Of a stretch of DNA of 64,000 nucleotides, positions 52,194-61,032 are shown one piece after another. The DNA is from Roseomonas xinghualingensis. Its GTDB lineage: Bacteria; Pseudomonadota; Alphaproteobacteria; Acetobacterales; Acetobacteraceae. The notes under the pieces are model-generated. The model had not been told where the DNA came from, searched no databases, and saw only the letters and a program-made list of their open reading frames with translations. Position numbers and translations under genes: made by a program. The stretch is from positions 29,443-93,442 of the forward strand of contig NZ_JAOXLP010000018.1 in the NCBI RefSeq assembly GCF_025791835.1, in the 5' to 3' direction. Numbering within the stretch: position 1 is the stretch's first letter; the number at the start of each line of letters is the position of its first letter.

Positions 52194-53234
52194 TCAGGAG
52201 CCCTTCTCGATGATGAATCCAATGGAGGTCGCCACCATTCCCTGAATGGAAAGGCGCAGATGCGGCGGCTCAGGAATCGGCAGCGGCCAGTTGGCGTTGG
52301 GGTAGGGCGGCAGGTCCACGAACTGGTCCAGGATGCCCCTGCCGGTGCCGAAATCCATCGGCATCATGCGGTGCCCGGCCAGGGTGAGCCGCGCTTCCAG
52401 CTCCTCGATATGGCGGCGCTGGAAGAGCACGGTGGCGCCGGATTCGATCGTCGGGCCGCCGGGGTTCATGTTGAACTCGGTGGTGTGGACCGCAACGCCG
52501 CCGGGGCGCAGGCAGTTCATCGCATTCACCACAAAGTCGAGACCCTGCTGGATCGAGCCGCAATGTTCCAGCGAGCAGACGGACCACAGGAAGTCGAAGC
52601 CGCCATGCAGGTCGGTGGGGATGTGGTTCATGTCCACGGCGCGCAGCGAGACGCGCTCGTTGAAGTCATCCACATCGATCAGGCCGGGCTTGTAGAGGGT
52701 GTCCAGCCGGCCGCCATGCTGGTCCACCGCGATCCAGGCCTGGGCGCGCAGGTCGGTGGGGTCCAGATCCGTGGCCACGATCTGCGCCCCGCGCCGCGCG
52801 AGGAAGCTCGGCAGCCATTCGGCGCCGACCGCGAAGCCCAGGCCGCGCCTGCCGGGCGCCATCATGCCGCGCTCATGCAGGGCCTGGAGGACGTAGCAAT
52901 CCTCCCAGACCTTGCGGTGGTACATGGGAACAAAGCCGATCTGGCCGCACCAGTGGCGCAGCCAGTGGCTTTCGATGTCCTCCTGGCGGCAGAGCCGGCC
53001 ACCGAAGCCCATCTCGACGGGATTGGGCGGCAAGGGGGCGAGCTGCCCCGCCATCCCCGCCTCGTAGAAATGGCTCGCGATAGCGGAGCCCAGCACCTTG
53101 CTGTTCCAGGCGGCCAGTTCCGCATTGCGGGAGGCGGTGCCCGAGGACATCTCAAGGGAATGGAGCTTGCCGAGAAGCTGGCGCGGCTCCAGCCGGCGAA
53201 GGCCGCGGGCGACGGTACGGAAGCGGCGAAGCAA
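52194..53234 (-). CDS. Class I SAM-dependent methyltransferase-like protein
   Basis: This 346-aa protein has a central SAM-binding Rossmann region: GRRGLGFAVGAEWLPSFLARRGAQIVATDLDPTDLRAQAW (motif I and acidic end of strand 2), DFLWSVCSLEHCGSIQQGLDFVVNAMNCLRPGGVAVHTTEFN (motifs II-III). The N-terminal 100 residues and C-terminal 60 are not clearly assignable. The product is likely a small-molecule or glycan methyltransferase. The listed start is TTG; no good ribosome-binding site is seen, so the N-terminus may be shorter. Confidence 0.75.
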   Translation of the reverse strand: MLRRFRTVARGLRRLEPRQLLGKLHSLEMSSGTASRNAELAAWNSKVLGSAIASHFYEAGMAGQLAPLPPNPVEMGFGGRLCRQEDIESHWLRHWCGQIGFVPMYHRKVWEDCYVLQALHERGMMAPGRRGLGFAVGAEWLPSFLARRGAQIVATDLDPTDLRAQAWIAVDQHGGRLDTLYKPGLIDVDDFNERVSLRAVDMNHIPTDLHGGFDFLWSVCSLEHCGSIQQGLDFVVNAMNCLRPGGVAVHTTEFNMNPGGPTIESGATVLFQRRHIEELEARLTLAGHRMMPMDFGTGRGILDQFVDLPPYPNANWPLPIPEPPHLRLSIQGMVATSIGFIIEKGS

Positions 53235-53333
53235 GGGTGTCTGTTATCCCAATCTGGTAGCCGGACAGATGGCCTGGCCGTTACCTACCGGGCCGGTCCT
53301 CGCCTGACCATCCCACCTGCCATCACGCCCTGA

Positions 53334-54314
53334 TTAGCTGTCCAGGCGAATTCCAAGCTCCCGGATCAGCGGGCGCCATTCCGCGGTCTCCTTTTGCACG
53401 AAGGCGGTGAATTCTGCCGGGGAGTAGTTGGCGCGTTCGATGCCGAGCGTCCGGAAGCGGGCCTGCACCTCCTCGGCGCCGATGGCCCGGGCCAGTTCGG
53501 CCGACAGGCGTGTGGCGATCGGGGCCGGGGTGCCGGTGGGCACGGCCAGGCCCTGCCAGCCATAGGCGATGGCATTCGGATAGCCGAGCTCGCGCGTCGT
53601 CGGCACTTCCGGGGTGGTGGGAGAGCGGGCCTCGCTCAGCACGGCCAGGGCGCGCACCTTGCCCTCCTGGATGAAGGAGGTGCCGGAGGCGCAGTCGATC
53701 ACCACGCTGTCCACCGTGCCGGCGAGTAGGTCCTGCATGGCCGCGGGGCCGCCGCGATAGGGCACATGGGTGGCCTCGAAGCCGGCGCGGCGCTTCAGCA
53801 TCTCCATCGCCAGGTGGTGGGGCGACGCGACGGCCGGCGACCCATAGGTGGGCGCCTGCCGCCTGGATGCCGCGATATAGCCGGCGAGATCCTTGATGGG
53901 GCTGTCGGGCCGCACGACGAGGAAGAGCGGGAAGCGGCCGATGAAGCCAAGCCCGGCCAGGTCCTTATCCGGGTCATAGGGCAGCCGTGAATAGAGCGCT
54001 GGATTGTAGACCAGGATGCCGTTGTCGACATGGAGCATCGAATAGCCATCCGGCGCGCTGCGGACCACGTTCTCGGTCGCCACCACGGCGCCACCGCCGG
54101 GGCGGTTCTCCACCACGATGCTCTGGCCGAGGCGCGGCCCCATGAGGGCGGCGATCATCCGCCCGAAGACGTCCGAGGCGCCGCCCGGCGGATAGCCGAT
54201 GACGAGGCGGATCGGACGATCGGGCCAGCTTGCCTGGGCGCGGACCAGAGAGGGGGTGAGGGAGGCGGCGCCGAGGCCCAGGGCCCCGCGCGCGAGGCCG
54301 CGTCGCGTCAGCAT
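53334..54314 (-). CDS. Bug-family tripartite tricarboxylate transporter receptor
   Basis: This 326-aa protein has a Tat-like signal (TRRGLARGALGLGAASLTPSLVRA), then SWPDRPIRLVIGYPPGGASDVFGRM, SIVVENRPGGGAVVATENV, TYGSPAVASPHHLAMEML and THVPYRGGPAAMQDLLAG, all standard Bug features. It binds an unknown small organic molecule in the periplasm. No membrane partner is adjacent. 54314 (MLTRRG) and 54329 (MGRFP) are both possible starts; the first keeps the twin Arg close to the N-terminus. Confidence 0.9.
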   Translation of the reverse strand: MLTRRGLARGALGLGAASLTPSLVRAQASWPDRPIRLVIGYPPGGASDVFGRMIAALMGPRLGQSIVVENRPGGGAVVATENVVRSAPDGYSMLHVDNGILVYNPALYSRLPYDPDKDLAGLGFIGRFPLFLVVRPDSPIKDLAGYIAASRRQAPTYGSPAVASPHHLAMEMLKRRAGFEATHVPYRGGPAAMQDLLAGTVDSVVIDCASGTSFIQEGKVRALAVLSEARSPTTPEVPTTRELGYPNAIAYGWQGLAVPTGTPAPIATRLSAELARAIGAEEVQARFRTLGIERANYSPAEFTAFVQKETAEWRPLIRELGIRLDS

Positions 54315-54399
54315 CGGAAATCGTCCCATCGGGTGCGAAGTCTCATCATGCGGCAGGCAGGGTGCCCCGCCAATCGGCAGGAATGGTCCATCTAGCAGA

Positions 54400-54424
54400 G
54401 GCTGGCCGCATGGGTTGGCCAGCC
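54400..54424 (-). terminator. Hairpin downstream of the GST gene
   Basis: GGCTGGCC and GGCCAGCC form a perfect 8-bp inverted repeat around 9 bases, about 55 bases after the stop of the minus-strand GST gene and before the Bug receptor gene. No U-tract follows. Confidence 0.4.
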
Positions 54425-54480
54425 GGGCACAGGATGCCCATGGAAAGGGCGGCCTGTGTCGTCCGTGACCCTGCCGCCGG

Positions 54481-55179
54481 TCAGGTGAGATCCTCGGCGG
54501 GCACCGAGCGGGCAAGGCCGCCGAAAGCGTCCAGCAGCCGCCCGCGCCAGGCATGGACCGGATCATCCGCCGCCAGCACCGGGAAGGCGGAGACACAGCG
54601 CGCCCATTGCAGCGGACCGAAGGCAATATAATCCGCCGCCCCGGCTGTGGGGCCGGAGAGCCAGGGACGCTCCCGCAGTACCATGCGCAACGGGTGCAGA
54701 CCCTGGCGGAAGGCCTTTGCCGCGCGCTCCCGGTCGGCGGTCAGCTCGGCCAGGGATTTGCCGAAGCGTTCCTCCCGCGTGCGGATGAAGTACTCGGCAT
54801 CCTCGGGCGCCAGGTGTTGTGGAATGTCCGAAATGATGAGCCGGACGAGGCCCGGAATCATCACCGCATCGGCCCAGGTGTTGACGAAGCGCGCCAGTGC
54901 CCGCCCGCCCTCGCCGCCGAATAGGGTCGGGGCGCCGGGCCAGTTGTCCTCCAGATATTCCAGGATGCGCCAGCTCTCATGGACGGTGCGCCCGCCATGG
55001 CGAAGGACCGGCACCTTGTCCGTGCCCGCATCGGCGATGGTGGCCTTCTGGGTGAAGCGCCATGGAATTGTCTCATGTGCAATGCCCTTATGGGCCAGTG
55101 CCATTCGCACCCGCCAGCAGTAAGGGGAGAAGCGCCGCGTGGGGTCGGCGCCGCAGAGGTCATGGAGGGTCACATCCAT
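54481..55179 (-). CDS. Glutathione S-transferase family protein
   Basis: This 232-aa protein has the thioredoxin-like N-terminal domain ([23 protein letters not shown], then [23 protein letters not shown] with the cis-Pro and the glutathione-contact ES pair) and an all-helical C-terminal domain. It probably conjugates or reduces with glutathione; the substrate is unknown. It is divergent from glpK with only 40 bp between start codons, so the promoters must overlap. Confidence 0.9.
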   Translation of the reverse strand: MDVTLHDLCGADPTRRFSPYCWRVRMALAHKGIAHETIPWRFTQKATIADAGTDKVPVLRHGGRTVHESWRILEYLEDNWPGAPTLFGGEGGRALARFVNTWADAVMIPGLVRLIISDIPQHLAPEDAEYFIRTREERFGKSLAELTADRERAAKAFRQGLHPLRMVLRERPWLSGPTAGAADYIAFGPLQWARCVSAFPVLAADDPVHAWRGRLLDAFGGLARSVPAEDLT

Positions 55180-55219
55180 GGCGCCTATGCTGCGGCAGGA
55201 ATTTTGTTGGGGGAAGTGT

Positions 55220-56710
55220 ATGACTTCGGAGGCCTTGCTGGCGCTTGATCAGGGCACGACGTCCACGCGGGCCATTCTGTTCGATGCGGAGCTGCAGCCG
55301 AGGGCCATGCATCAGGTGGAGCTGCCGCAGCATTTCCCCGCGCCCGGACGCGTGGAGCATGCGGCGGAGGACCTGATTGCTCATTCCATCGCCTGCCTGC
55401 GTGGCGCGATGGAACGTGGCGGCGTGGCTGCGGCGGAACTGGCCGGCATCGGCATCACCAATCAGCGCGAGACCACCCTGGTCTGGGAGCGGGCGACCGG
55501 GCGCGCGGTGCAGAACGCCATCGTCTGGCAGGACCGGCGCAGCGCCACGATCTGCGAGCGGCTGCGCGCCGAGGGGCTGGAGGAGCTGCTGACGGAGCGC
55601 ACCGGCCTTCTGGCCGATCCCTATTTCTCCGCCACCAAGCTGATGTGGATGCTGGAGGAGATTCCCGGCCTGCGAGAGCGCGCCAGGCGTGGCGAACTGG
55701 CTTTCGGAACGGTGGACAGTTTCCTGCTGTGGCGCCTGACCGGCGGCCGCGTGCATGCGACCGACGCCACCAATGCAGCCCGGACCGCGCTTTATGACAT
55801 CCGGCGCGGCGAATGGGACGATGACATCCTGCGCGCACTGGATATCCCCCGCGCCCTGCTGCCGGAGGTGCGGGACTGCACCAGTGAATTCGGCACCACC
55901 GATCCGGCCCTGCTCGGTGCGGCCATTCCGATCCGGGGCATGGCCGGGGATCAGCAGGCCGCGACGCTCGGCCAGGCCTGCTTCGCGCCGGGCATGGTGA
56001 AATCCACCTATGGCACCGGCTGCTTCATGCTGCTGAACACGGGCGACACGCCCGTGCGCTCCAGCCACCGGCTTCTGACCACGGTGGCCTGGCAGGTGGG
56101 TGGTGCCCGCACCTATGCGCTGGAGGGGGCGATCTTCGTGGCGGGCGCGGCGGTGCAATGGCTCCGGGACGGGCTGGGCATCATCCGCCATGCCGCCGAG
56201 GCGGGAGAACTGGCTGCGCGCGCCGATCCGGATTCCGGCGTGGTGATGGTGCCGGCCTTCACTGGCCTGGGCGCGCCGCATTGGGATGCGGCGGCGCGTG
56301 GCGCAATTCTCGGGCTGACGCGCGGCGCCGGGGCTCCTGAGATCTGCCGTGCCGCCTTGGAAAGCGTGGCATGGCAAACGCGGGACCTGCTGGCTGCCAT
56401 GCGCGCGGACTGGCCGGAGATGGGCAGCGCCGTGCTGCGCGTCGATGGTGGCATGACCGCCAGCGACTGGACGATGCGCTTCCTGGCCAATGCGCTGCAA
56501 TGCCCCGTGGATGTGCCGGCGGTGGCGGAGACGACGGCGCTGGGCGCTGCCTATCTGGCGGGCGTGCAGGCCGGGCTATGCCCGCCCCCGGGGGACAACG
56601 CCACCCATTGGCGCCGCCGTCTGCGTTTCGAGCCGGATATGCCGGCCGAGGAAGCGGCGCGCCGCCACGGCGCCTGGCAGGAAGCGGTGGGACGCACGCG
56701 CAGCCGCTGA
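55220..56710 (+). CDS. glpK: Glycerol kinase
   Basis: This 496-aa FGGY-family kinase has the GlpK pattern: [66 protein letters not shown] segment ([12 protein letters not shown]), the metal-site [13 protein letters not shown] and [15 protein letters not shown], and the second phosphate motif [19 protein letters not shown]. It phosphorylates glycerol to glycerol-3-phosphate. I chose 55220, with GGGGGAAG just upstream. No glpF or glpD is in the window. Confidence 0.93.
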   Translation: MTSEALLALDQGTTSTRAILFDAELQPRAMHQVELPQHFPAPGRVEHAAEDLIAHSIACLRGAMERGGVAAAELAGIGITNQRETTLVWERATGRAVQNAIVWQDRRSATICERLRAEGLEELLTERTGLLADPYFSATKLMWMLEEIPGLRERARRGELAFGTVDSFLLWRLTGGRVHATDATNAARTALYDIRRGEWDDDILRALDIPRALLPEVRDCTSEFGTTDPALLGAAIPIRGMAGDQQAATLGQACFAPGMVKSTYGTGCFMLLNTGDTPVRSSHRLLTTVAWQVGGARTYALEGAIFVAGAAVQWLRDGLGIIRHAAEAGELAARADPDSGVVMVPAFTGLGAPHWDAAARGAILGLTRGAGAPEICRAALESVAWQTRDLLAAMRADWPEMGSAVLRVDGGMTASDWTMRFLANALQCPVDVPAVAETTALGAAYLAGVQAGLCPPPGDNATHWRRRLRFEPDMPAEEAARRHGAWQEAVGRTRSR

Positions 56711-56750
56711 TCGGTCCAGGCAAAGGCGCCACAAGACCGCCGGGAACAGA

Positions 56751-56780
56751 AAGGGCCGGGGGATACTTCCCCTGGCCCTT
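56751..56780. terminator. Bidirectional terminator between glpK and the SMP-30 gene
   Basis: A 13-bp stem (AAGGGCCGGGGGA / TCCCCTGGCCCTT, one G-T pair) with a TACT loop lies in the 75-bp gap between two converging genes. It is followed by CCTCTTC on + and by TTCTGTTC on -, so it can serve both. Confidence 0.85.
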
Positions 56781-56785
56781 CCTCT

Positions 56786-57739
56786 TCATATCCCCCGTGT
56801 ATTCACGAAAAGCGAGTAAAGCGACCGTGCGCCCAGGACGAGGAGCCGGTTCCGGTGCGGCCCTCCGAAGCACAGATTCGCGCAACGTTCCGGCAGGTCG
56901 ATATGCCCGATCGCCGCGCCATCCTTGTTGAACACGCGCACGCCATCCTGCCCCTGGCCCATGCCCCAGCCGCACCAGAGATTGCCGTCCTCATCCACGC
57001 GGAAGCCATCCGGCGTGCCGCCGGGCTCAGCCACGATGAAGTCGCGCCGGTTGGAGAGGTGCCCGCCTTCCCCCACGGAGAAGGAGAGGATCTTGCGCGG
57101 GCTGCAACGGCTCTCGACGACGTAGAAGAGCGATTCATCGGGGCTGAAGGCGAGGCCGTTGGGACCGTCGATGCCATCCGCCACCACTTCCAGCGTGCCG
57201 CGCGCGGGATCGGCGCGATAGACGGCCTGGGGCAACTCGCTTTCGGCGCGCTCGCCTTCATGGTCGCCCAGGATTCCGTAGGGCGGGTCGGTGAACCAGA
57301 TCGTGCCGTCGGACTTCACCACCACGTCATTGGGTGAGTTCAGGCGCTTTCCCTCGAAGCGATCGGCGATGATGGTGATGCGGCCATCATGCTCGGTGCG
57401 CGTCACGCGGCGGGTGAGATGCTCGCAGGTGATCAGGCGGCCTTCGCGGTCCCGGGCATTGCCATTCGAGAAGTTGGAGGGCGCGCGGAAGACGGTGGTG
57501 GCGCCGGTCTGCTCATCCCAGCGCAGCATGCGGTTGGCGGGAACATCGGACCAGATCAGGCAGCGATGATCGCCGAACCAGACAGGCCCTTCGCCCCAGC
57601 GCGTGCCGCCTGCCAGCTTTTGCACGGCGGCGTTCATCGGATGGTAGCGCGCGAAGGAGGGATCGAGATCCCGGATCCGCTCATCGGGATAACGAGGGGA
57701 GGGGGCCCAGGGGGTTTCGTTGCTGAACGGCGGTTCCAT
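56786..57739 (-). CDS. SMP-30/gluconolactonase-type hydrolase
   Basis: This 317-aa protein is a six-bladed beta-propeller of the SMP-30/LRE group: GGTRWGEGPVWFGDHRCLIWSDVPANR, RLNSPNDVVVKSDGTIWFTDPPYG (metal Asn/Asp), DGIDGPNGLAFSPDESLFYVVES and PDGFRVDEDGNLWCGWG. Members hydrolyse sugar lactones using a divalent metal. The substrate may be an aldonolactone; the sugar catabolic genes nearby run the other way. I chose 57739 (MEPPFSNETPW). Confidence 0.9.
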   Translation of the reverse strand: MEPPFSNETPWAPSPRYPDERIRDLDPSFARYHPMNAAVQKLAGGTRWGEGPVWFGDHRCLIWSDVPANRMLRWDEQTGATTVFRAPSNFSNGNARDREGRLITCEHLTRRVTRTEHDGRITIIADRFEGKRLNSPNDVVVKSDGTIWFTDPPYGILGDHEGERAESELPQAVYRADPARGTLEVVADGIDGPNGLAFSPDESLFYVVESRCSPRKILSFSVGEGGHLSNRRDFIVAEPGGTPDGFRVDEDGNLWCGWGMGQGQDGVRVFNKDGAAIGHIDLPERCANLCFGGPHRNRLLVLGARSLYSLFVNTRGI

Positions 57740-57821
57740 GGCGTGCAGGCTGCTCCGTCGCCGCAACCTCCTGCAAGCCCCTCACGTTGCTGGACCGGAG
57801 AACAACAATGGAGACACCGCG

Positions 57822-57899
57822 ATGCGTGGCATCCTGCTTTGGCTTATTGGCATTCCCATTCCGATCATCATCCTGCTGTATCTGTTCGGCGTGATGTAG
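57822..57899 (+). CDS. 25-residue single-pass membrane microprotein
   Basis: The frame from ATG at 57822 to TAG encodes 25 residues, almost all hydrophobic (LLWLIGIPIPIIILLYLFG core). A GGAG lies 8 bases upstream and a good terminator starts 14 bases after the stop, so it looks like a complete small gene. The LLWLxGIPIPIIILL pattern is one I associate with tiny conserved alphaproteobacterial membrane proteins of unknown role. It is transcribed divergently from the lactonase gene. Confidence 0.65.
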   Translation: MRGILLWLIGIPIPIIILLYLFGVM

Positions 57900-57912
57900 C
57901 CAGGCATCGCCC

Positions 57913-57954
57913 GGCCGCCGTCCGCTCCCGGGGCGAGGCGGCGGCCGTGATTTT
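57913..57954 (+). terminator. Terminator after the microprotein gene
   Basis: GGCCGCCG (57913-57920) and CGGCGGCC (57939-57946) form an 8-bp perfect stem with further inner pairing, followed by GTGATTTTGC with four T residues. It separates the microprotein from the tetR gene. Confidence 0.65.
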
Positions 57955-58001
57955 GCTTCCGGGTTGGCTTCCGGCGCCTGCCGTCGCAAGGATGCGCGAC
58001 C

Positions 58002-58646
58002 ATGGACGCCGCAAGTAACAAAACCATCCCGCGCAGCCCCCGCGCCGAGGCCACCCGCCAGCGCATCCTGGATGCTGCCCTGGCCGAATTCGCCACCCAT
58101 GGCCTCGCCGGCGCGCGGGTGGACGAGATCGCCGCACGGGCAGGCGCCAATAAGCGCATGCTCTATGCCTATTTCGGCAACAAGGAGGATCTGTGGGTGG
58201 CCGTGTTGGAGGCCGCCTATGCCCATAAGCGCGCCGAGGAGCGCGCCCTCCATGTGGACGACCTGCCCCCGGCCGAGGCCATGGCGCGGCTGGTGCGTTT
58301 CAACCTGCGCTATACCGCCCGCCACCCCGAATTCGTGGCCCTGCTGAACCAGGAGAACCTGCACCGCGCAGCCTATCTGGCCCGCAGCGAGCAGGTTCCG
58401 GCCCTCTATTCCCCCCTACTGGACACGCTGCGGGACGTGCTGCGCCGCGGGGCGGAGGAAGGCGCGTTCCGACAGGGCGTGGACCCGATGCAGGCCTATA
58501 TCACCATCGTGGCGCTGGGGCATTTCTACGTCTCGAACATGCACACACTTTCCTCGATCTTCGGCACCGGGCTGGATGCCGAGGCGGCCATTGAGGCGCG
58601 CGAGGCCCATTCGGTGGAGGTGGTGCTGGGCTGGCTTCGCCCTTGA
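58002..58646 (+). CDS. TetR/AcrR-family transcriptional regulator
   Basis: This 214-aa protein has an N-terminal TetR helix-turn-helix (TRQRILDAALAEFATHGLAGARVDEIAARAGANKRMLYAYFGNKEDLW) and an all-helical ligand-binding domain (TetR_C type: LVRFNLRYTARHPEFVALLNQEN). AAGGATG precedes the ATG. A 38-bp inverted repeat starts 14 bases after its stop, in front of the catabolic genes that follow on the same strand, so it probably represses them until an inducer binds (inference). Confidence 0.92.
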   Translation: MDAASNKTIPRSPRAEATRQRILDAALAEFATHGLAGARVDEIAARAGANKRMLYAYFGNKEDLWVAVLEAAYAHKRAEERALHVDDLPPAEAMARLVRFNLRYTARHPEFVALLNQENLHRAAYLARSEQVPALYSPLLDTLRDVLRRGAEEGAFRQGVDPMQAYITIVALGHFYVSNMHTLSSIFGTGLDAEAAIEAREAHSVEVVLGWLRP

Positions 58647-58672
58647 CGGGGTCCCTCCGGAACGTCTTAAGT
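58643..58672 (+). promoter_or_regulatory. Candidate promoter of the catabolic operon
   Basis: TTGACG (58643-58648) overlapping the tetR stop, an 18-bp spacer and TTAAGT (58667-58672) resemble -35 and -10 boxes. The -10 lies inside the left half of the operator, so a bound repressor would block RNA polymerase. Confidence 0.4.
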
Positions 58673-58697
58673 AACCGCACAGTTACCTAAGACGTTC
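58660..58697. promoter_or_regulatory. 38-bp inverted-repeat operator upstream of the Gfo/Idh/MocA gene
   Basis: Left half GAACGTCTTAAGTAAC (58660-58675) and right half GTTACCTAAGACGTTC (58682-58697) are inverse copies with a single mismatch, around a CGCACA spacer. The element ends 16 bases before the start codon, just before the ribosome-binding site. Its size and position fit a TetR-family operator. Confidence 0.8.
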
Positions 58698-58713
58698 AGG
58701 GAGGAGCGCGGGT

Positions 58714-59868
58714 ATGGCGCAGCGGCGTATCGGCTTGATCATGCATGGCGTGACGGGCCGCATGGGAATGAACCAGCACCTGATCCGCTCCATCGCGGCC
58801 ATCCGGCAGGATGGCGGGGTGCCGCTGGCCAATGGCGACCGGCTGATGCCGGACCCGATCATCGTCGGCCGGAACCGGGGGAAGCTGGAGGCGCTGGCCA
58901 AGGCGCATGGCATCGACCGCGTCGGCACGGATCTCGACGCCGCGCTGGCGAACCACGAGGACACGATCTTCTTCGACGCAGCCACCACCCAGATGCGCGC
59001 CGAGCTGATCCGCAAGGCCATCGCAGCCGGCAAGCACATCTATTGCGAGAAGCCCACCGCCGATAACCTCGAGGATGCGGTGGACCTGGTGCGCGTGGCC
59101 AGGCGCGCCGGCATCAAGCATGGCGTGGTGCAGGACAAGCTGTTCCTGCCCGGCATCCGCAAGATGAAGATGGTGATCGACAGCGGCTTCCTCGGCCGCA
59201 TCCTCTCGGTGCGCGGTGAGTTCGGCTACTGGGTTTTCGAGGGCGATCTGCAGCCCACCCAGCGCCCGAGCTGGAACTACAAGAAGGCCGAGGGTGGCGG
59301 CATCATCCTCGATATGCTCTGCCACTGGCGCTACGTGCTGGACAACACCTTCGGCGAGACGAAGTCGGTTTCCTGCCTCGGCGCCACGCATATCCCGGTG
59401 CGCTACGACGAGCAGGGCAAGCCCTATGACGCCGATACGGACGATGCGGCCTATGCCACTTTCGAGCTGGAGGGCGGCATCGTCGCGCAGATCAACTCCT
59501 CCTGGACCACCCGCGTCCGCCGCGACGATCTGGTGACCTTCCATGTGGACGGCACGCATGGATCAGCCGTCTGCGGGCTGACGGATTGCTGGACCCAGCC
59601 CCGCGTGAACACGCCCAAGCCCGTCTGGAACCCGGACGAGCCGCAGAAGATCAATTTCTACGAAGGTTGGCAGAAGGTCCCCGATACCCAGCCCTATCCC
59701 AACGGCTTCCGCGTGCAGTGGGAGGAGTTCCTGAAGCATGTGGCCGGCGAGCGCCCCGACTATCCCTGGAACCTGCTGGCCGGCGCCAAGGGCGTGCAGC
59801 TGGCGGAAGCCGGGTTGAAGTCCTGGGCCGAGCGCCGCTGGATCGATCTTCCCAGGCTGGAGGCCTGA
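58714..59868 (+). CDS. Gfo/Idh/MocA-family oxidoreductase
   Basis: This 384-aa protein has an N-terminal Rossmann domain (RIGLIMHGVTGRMGMNQHLIRSI, then HIYCEKPTADNLEDAVDLVRVARRAG with the family EKP motif) and a C-terminal alpha/beta substrate domain (GEFGYWVFEGDLQPTQRPSWNYKKAEGGGIILDMLCHW). It oxidises a hydroxyl of a sugar, polyol or inositol derivative with NAD(P). It is the first gene of an operator-controlled run; GGGAGGAG lies 8 bases upstream. The next gene starts 3 bp after its stop. Confidence 0.9.
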   Translation: MAQRRIGLIMHGVTGRMGMNQHLIRSIAAIRQDGGVPLANGDRLMPDPIIVGRNRGKLEALAKAHGIDRVGTDLDAALANHEDTIFFDAATTQMRAELIRKAIAAGKHIYCEKPTADNLEDAVDLVRVARRAGIKHGVVQDKLFLPGIRKMKMVIDSGFLGRILSVRGEFGYWVFEGDLQPTQRPSWNYKKAEGGGIILDMLCHWRYVLDNTFGETKSVSCLGATHIPVRYDEQGKPYDADTDDAAYATFELEGGIVAQINSSWTTRVRRDDLVTFHVDGTHGSAVCGLTDCWTQPRVNTPKPVWNPDEPQKINFYEGWQKVPDTQPYPNGFRVQWEEFLKHVAGERPDYPWNLLAGAKGVQLAEAGLKSWAERRWIDLPRLEA

Positions 59869-59871
59869 GCC

Positions 59872-61032
59872 ATGGCCACGCTGAACCTGCCCATGTCAGG
59901 CGGCGTGCTGGAAGCCTATGCCACCGGCACGCCAGGGAACTTCGCGGTGGCGAAGCCGCCCTATCCCCGCATCGCCTTCGCTGCCGCGCATGTCGTGGCC
60001 GATCCGCTGGCGGAGCAGGACCCCTGGCTGGATGTGAAGCTGGACTGGGACCGCACCATCGCCTTCCGCCGCCATCTCTGGTCGCTCGGCCTGGGCGTGG
60101 CCGAGGCGATGGACACGGCCCAGCGCGGCATGGGGCTGGACTGGACCGGCGCGCAGGAGCTGATCCGCCGTTCTCTCGACGCCGCAAAGGATTTCCCCGA
60201 TGCGGTGATCGCCTCCGGCGCCGGCACTGACCACCTGAATCCCGGCCCGGATGTAACGGTGGATGACGTCATCCGCGCCTATGAGGAGCAATGCGAGGCG
60301 GTCGAGGCGATGGGCGGCCGCATCATCCTCATGGCCTCCCGCGCGCTGGCGAAAGCGGCGCGCTCTCCGCAGGATTATGTGCGCGTCTATGACCGCGTGC
60401 TGTCCCAGGTGAAGGAGCCCGTCATCATCCACTGGCTGGGCGAGATGTTCGACCCCGCCCTGGAAGGCTATTGGGGCCATCACGACCACATGCAGGCCAT
60501 GGAAGTGGCGCTGGATGTCATCGCCTCCCATGCCAGCAAGGTCGATGGCGTGAAGATTTCCCTTCTGGACGACAGGAAGGAGATCGCCATGCGGCGCCGC
60601 CTGCCCAGGGGCGTCCGCATGTATACAGGCGACGACTTCAACTATGCCGAGTTGATCGCGGGCGATGGCGAGGGCCATTCCGATGCGCTGCTGGGCATTT
60701 TCGATCCCATCGCGCCGGCGGTGGGCGGGGCGATGGCCGCGCTATCGCGCAACGACCTTTCCACCTTCCACGAGATCCTGGCGCCGACGGTTCCGCTCTC
60801 CCGCCACATCTTCAAGGCGCCCACGCGGTTCTACAAGACGGGCGTGGTGTTCATGGCCTGGCTGAACGGCCATCAGGACCATTTCGTGATGGTGGGCGGC
60901 CAGCAATCCACCCGTTCCATCCAGCATTTCTCCGAGTTGTTCCGTCTGGCCGACAAGGCCGGATTGCTTTCCGATCCGGAACGCGCGGCATCACGAATGA
61001 AGACGCTTCTTGCGCTGCACGGGGTGGCCTGA
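59872..61032 (+). CDS. DUF993 (dihydrodipicolinate-synthase-like TIM barrel) protein
   Basis: This 386-aa protein matches the DUF993 family, distant relatives of DapA-type aldolases: AFRRHLWSLGLGVAEAMDTAQRGMGLDWTGAQELI, GAGTDHLNPG, EPVIIHWLGEMFDPALEGYWGH, VDGVKISLLDDRKEIAMRRRLP and FYKTGVVFMAWLNGHQDHF. The Lys of DGVKISLLD is placed where a Schiff-base lysine would lie, so an aldolase or lyase reaction is plausible (inference). It sits between the dehydrogenase and the isomerase-like gene with 3-bp and 1-bp junctions. Confidence 0.85.
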   Translation: MATLNLPMSGGVLEAYATGTPGNFAVAKPPYPRIAFAAAHVVADPLAEQDPWLDVKLDWDRTIAFRRHLWSLGLGVAEAMDTAQRGMGLDWTGAQELIRRSLDAAKDFPDAVIASGAGTDHLNPGPDVTVDDVIRAYEEQCEAVEAMGGRIILMASRALAKAARSPQDYVRVYDRVLSQVKEPVIIHWLGEMFDPALEGYWGHHDHMQAMEVALDVIASHASKVDGVKISLLDDRKEIAMRRRLPRGVRMYTGDDFNYAELIAGDGEGHSDALLGIFDPIAPAVGGAMAALSRNDLSTFHEILAPTVPLSRHIFKAPTRFYKTGVVFMAWLNGHQDHFVMVGGQQSTRSIQHFSELFRLADKAGLLSDPERAASRMKTLLALHGVA

